Source: an uncultured Oxalobacter sp.
GTDB taxonomy: Bacteria; Pseudomonadota; Gammaproteobacteria; Burkholderiales; Burkholderiaceae_D
DNA: 25,745 nucleotides
Assembly: GCA_934270705.1 (NCBI GenBank)
Contig: CAKQQG010000018.1
Span: 1 to 25,745 of the forward strand
Reading direction: 5' to 3'
Under the pieces are notes generated by a model. That model searched no databases, was not told the DNA's origin, and saw only the letters and a program-made list of their open reading frames with translations. This document shows, in pieces, positions 23,974 through 25,745 of the stretch. Both the position numbers and the translations under genes were made by a program. Numbering within the stretch: the first letter of the stretch is position 1; every line of letters begins with the position of its first letter.

Positions 23974-25161
23974 ATGGCATCGGATCGGCAACGTATCACC
24001 GTGTTGGGTTCCACTGGCTCTATCGGTGTATCCACACTGGATGTCCTGTCCCGGCATCGTGAACAATATACCGTTTATGCATTGACGGCCAACAGGCGTG
24101 TGGATGCGTTGTTTCGGCAATGCGAATGTTTCTTGCCGGAAGTCGCCGTGGTCGGCAATGCTGCCGATGCGGCGATCCTTGAACGGAACTTGCGTACGAA
24201 AGGTATTCGAACCGAGGTGGCCTACGGTGAAAAGGCATTGTGTGATGTCGCGGCGTCTCCCGGTTGCGATGCCGTCATGGCTGCGATTGTCGGTGCTGCA
24301 GGTCTGGCGCCTGCGCTGGCAGCTGCGCGTGCCGGCAAGAAAGTCATGCTTGCCAACAAGGAAGCGCTGGTCATGTCAGGACAGCTGTTCATCGATGCTG
24401 TTCTTGAAAGTGGTGCCACACTGTTGCCGATAGACAGTGAACACAATGCCATTTTTCAATGTCTGCCATCACGTTACAAACGCTCTCCCCATGAACACGG
24501 GGTATCCAAAATCGTGCTGACGGCGTCAGGTGGTCCTTTTTTGCACCGGCCGCTTGATACGCTCGACAGTGTGACGCCGGAGCAGGCAATCGCACATCCG
24601 CGCTGGATCATGGGGCGGAAAATATCGGTCGATTCGGCTACAATGATGAACAAGGGGCTGGAGGTCATCGAGGCGCACTGGTTGTTCGGTATTCCGCCTG
24701 GCAAGATCGACGTTGTGATTCATCCGCAAAGTGTGATTCATTCCATGGTGTCCTATGTGGACGGATCGGTCATCGCACAGCTGGGCAATCCGGATATGCG
24801 GATTCCGATCGCTCATGCGCTGGCTTATCCCGACAGAATGTTTTCCGGTGTGAAACCGCTTGATCTGGCACAAATCGGGACATTGCAGTTTGAATCACCT
24901 GATTTTGCGCGTTTTCCATGCCTGAAACTGGCGTATGATGCACTTAGATCCGGTGGTGCCACACCGGCGATCCTGAATGCAGCCAATGAAGTTGCCGTTC
25001 AGGCTTTTCTGGAGCAGCGTATCAGTTTCAGGCGTATTGATGATGTCGTTGCGCGTGTTCTGGACAAGGTGACAACGGAAAGTTCGATTACGGGAATCGA
25101 CAGCGTGTTAATGCATGACCGCGCAGCCCGAACGGTCGCCACGAATCTGATTTTGCAATGA
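23974..25161 (+). CDS. dxr: 1-deoxy-D-xylulose 5-phosphate reductoisomerase
   Basis: First committed step of the non-mevalonate isoprenoid pathway, converting DXP to MEP with NADPH; its product line eventually feeds UppS. The 395-residue protein has the NADPH motif GSTGSIG at 12-18 and the metal ligands Asp154 and Glu156 in [11 protein letters not shown]. The active-site loop [13 protein letters not shown] (about 185-197) follows, then the [23 protein letters not shown] block with Glu230. [15 protein letters not shown] is the conserved C-terminal segment. The start is four bases after cdsA. The stop overlaps the rseP start (ATGA), a translational coupling arrangement. Also called ispC. Confidence 0.98.
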   Translation: MASDRQRITVLGSTGSIGVSTLDVLSRHREQYTVYALTANRRVDALFRQCECFLPEVAVVGNAADAAILERNLRTKGIRTEVAYGEKALCDVAASPGCDAVMAAIVGAAGLAPALAAARAGKKVMLANKEALVMSGQLFIDAVLESGATLLPIDSEHNAIFQCLPSRYKRSPHEHGVSKIVLTASGGPFLHRPLDTLDSVTPEQAIAHPRWIMGRKISVDSATMMNKGLEVIEAHWLFGIPPGKIDVVIHPQSVIHSMVSYVDGSVIAQLGNPDMRIPIAHALAYPDRMFSGVKPLDLAQIGTLQFESPDFARFPCLKLAYDALRSGGATPAILNAANEVAVQAFLEQRISFRRIDDVVARVLDKVTTESSITGIDSVLMHDRAARTVATNLILQ

Positions 25162-25745
25162 TATTCATTCAAACATTACTGGCATTTGTCCTGGCCTTGT
25201 CGGTATTGATCGTGATTCATGAACTGGGTCATTACTGGATGGCGCGCCTGTGCAATGTGAAAGTTTTGCGATTTTCACTGGGAATGGGCAAGATTCTGTA
25301 TAGTCGCCGTTTCGGGCCGGATCAGACCGAATGGGCCATTTCCCTGTTGCCGCTGGGCGGCTATGTCAAATTGCTGGATGCACGTGCCGATGATCTGGAT
25401 GCCGTTCCGCCGGAAGACCGGAAGCGGGAGTTCACAAGCCAGAGTGTATGGCGGCGTATGGCCATCATCGCGGCCGGACCGCTGGCCAATTTCGTGTTGG
25501 CCGTTTTTGTCCTGACGGGACTATATATATACGGCATGCCGGAGCCGGTGGCGAGATTGAGGGAAGTGCCGGAAAATACTGTCGCCTACCAGGCCGGGTT
25601 ACGTGGTGGCGAAACGATTGTGGCTATCGACGAGATACCGATCCACAATTGGCAGGAGGTGCGCTGGAAGTTGACCGAAGTCCTGATGGAAGAACGTCCG
25701 GCGGTTTCATTGACCTATCGGCGTCCGGGGCAGGCCGGACAGGAC
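25158..25745 (+). CDS. rseP: RseP-type site-2 zinc metalloprotease (3' end cut by window edge)
   Basis: Inner-membrane M50 protease that cleaves the anti-sigma factor RseA within the membrane, releasing sigma-E, and clears signal peptides. The first 196 residues are visible. The zinc-binding HELGH lies in the first membrane helix (about 21-25 of [25 protein letters not shown]). The conserved [11 protein letters not shown] loop and the second segment [15 protein letters not shown] follow, and the start of a periplasmic PDZ domain ([19 protein letters not shown]) is present. The family is about 450 residues, so more than half is missing, including the second PDZ domain and the C-terminal metal-ligand motif. 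The ATG overlaps the dxr stop. Confidence 0.95.
   Translation, partial: MIFIQTLLAFVLALSVLIVIHELGHYWMARLCNVKVLRFSLGMGKILYSRRFGPDQTEWAISLLPLGGYVKLLDARADDLDAVPPEDRKREFTSQSVWRRMAIIAAGPLANFVLAVFVLTGLYIYGMPEPVARLREVPENTVAYQAGLRGGETIVAIDEIPIHNWQEVRWKLTEVLMEERPAVSLTYRRPGQAGQD

Noticed and set aside
1..25745. Mobile elements, CRISPR arrays, phage or defence genes
   Set aside because: I saw no transposase, integrase, direct-repeat array, Cas-like protein or unusual composition. Gene content is housekeeping throughout.

Overview
The window is a compact stretch of housekeeping chromosome from a betaproteobacterium. G+C is roughly one half by eye. Three things point to Burkholderiales: the order tig-clpP-clpX-lon, the order rpsB-tsf-pyrH-frr-uppS-cdsA-dxr-rseP, and an RnfB-like ferredoxin beside nth. 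The moderate G+C suggests Oxalobacteraceae such as Oxalobacter; this is an inference from memory of family features, not from a search. I recognise 23 protein-coding genes, two of them cut by the window edges (lysS and rseP). I found no tRNA, rRNA, CRISPR array, insertion sequence, prophage or toxin cassette.

Layout. Positions 1-5500 are all on the minus strand: lysS and prfB (translation, with a canonical programmed +1 frameshift in prfB), an AEC-family carrier, xthA (exonuclease III) and a YeiH-family membrane protein. A 477-base divergent intergenic region (5501-5977) follows and is rich in inverted repeats. Positions 5978-8081 carry scpB and rluB on the plus strand. Positions 8085-11047 return to the minus strand with fdxA, a ferredoxin-NADP reductase, an orphan soluble RnfB-like iron-sulfur protein, and nth (endonuclease III). 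Positions 11436-17397 are the protein-quality block tig, clpP, clpX and lon. A bidirectional terminator separates lon from the convergent fused NAD(P)HX repair gene (17450-18967, minus). From 19257 to the end is the classical rpsB to rseP block.

How the genes work together. Trigger factor catches nascent chains, ClpXP and Lon degrade failed ones, and rpsB, tsf, frr, prfB and lysS serve ribosome assembly, elongation, recycling, termination and charging. UppS, CdsA and Dxr feed isoprenoid and phospholipid envelope precursors, and RseP is the envelope-stress site-2 protease. FdxA and its reductase form an electron-transfer pair. Nth and XthA are base-excision repair enzymes.

The most interesting material is regulatory: the prfB frameshift site, a rluB terminator lying inside the nth coding sequence, hairpins between rpsB and tsf, a structured rpsB leader, a terminator that splits clpP from clpX, and the repeat-rich gap at 5501-5977. 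I see no convincing new multi-gene system here.
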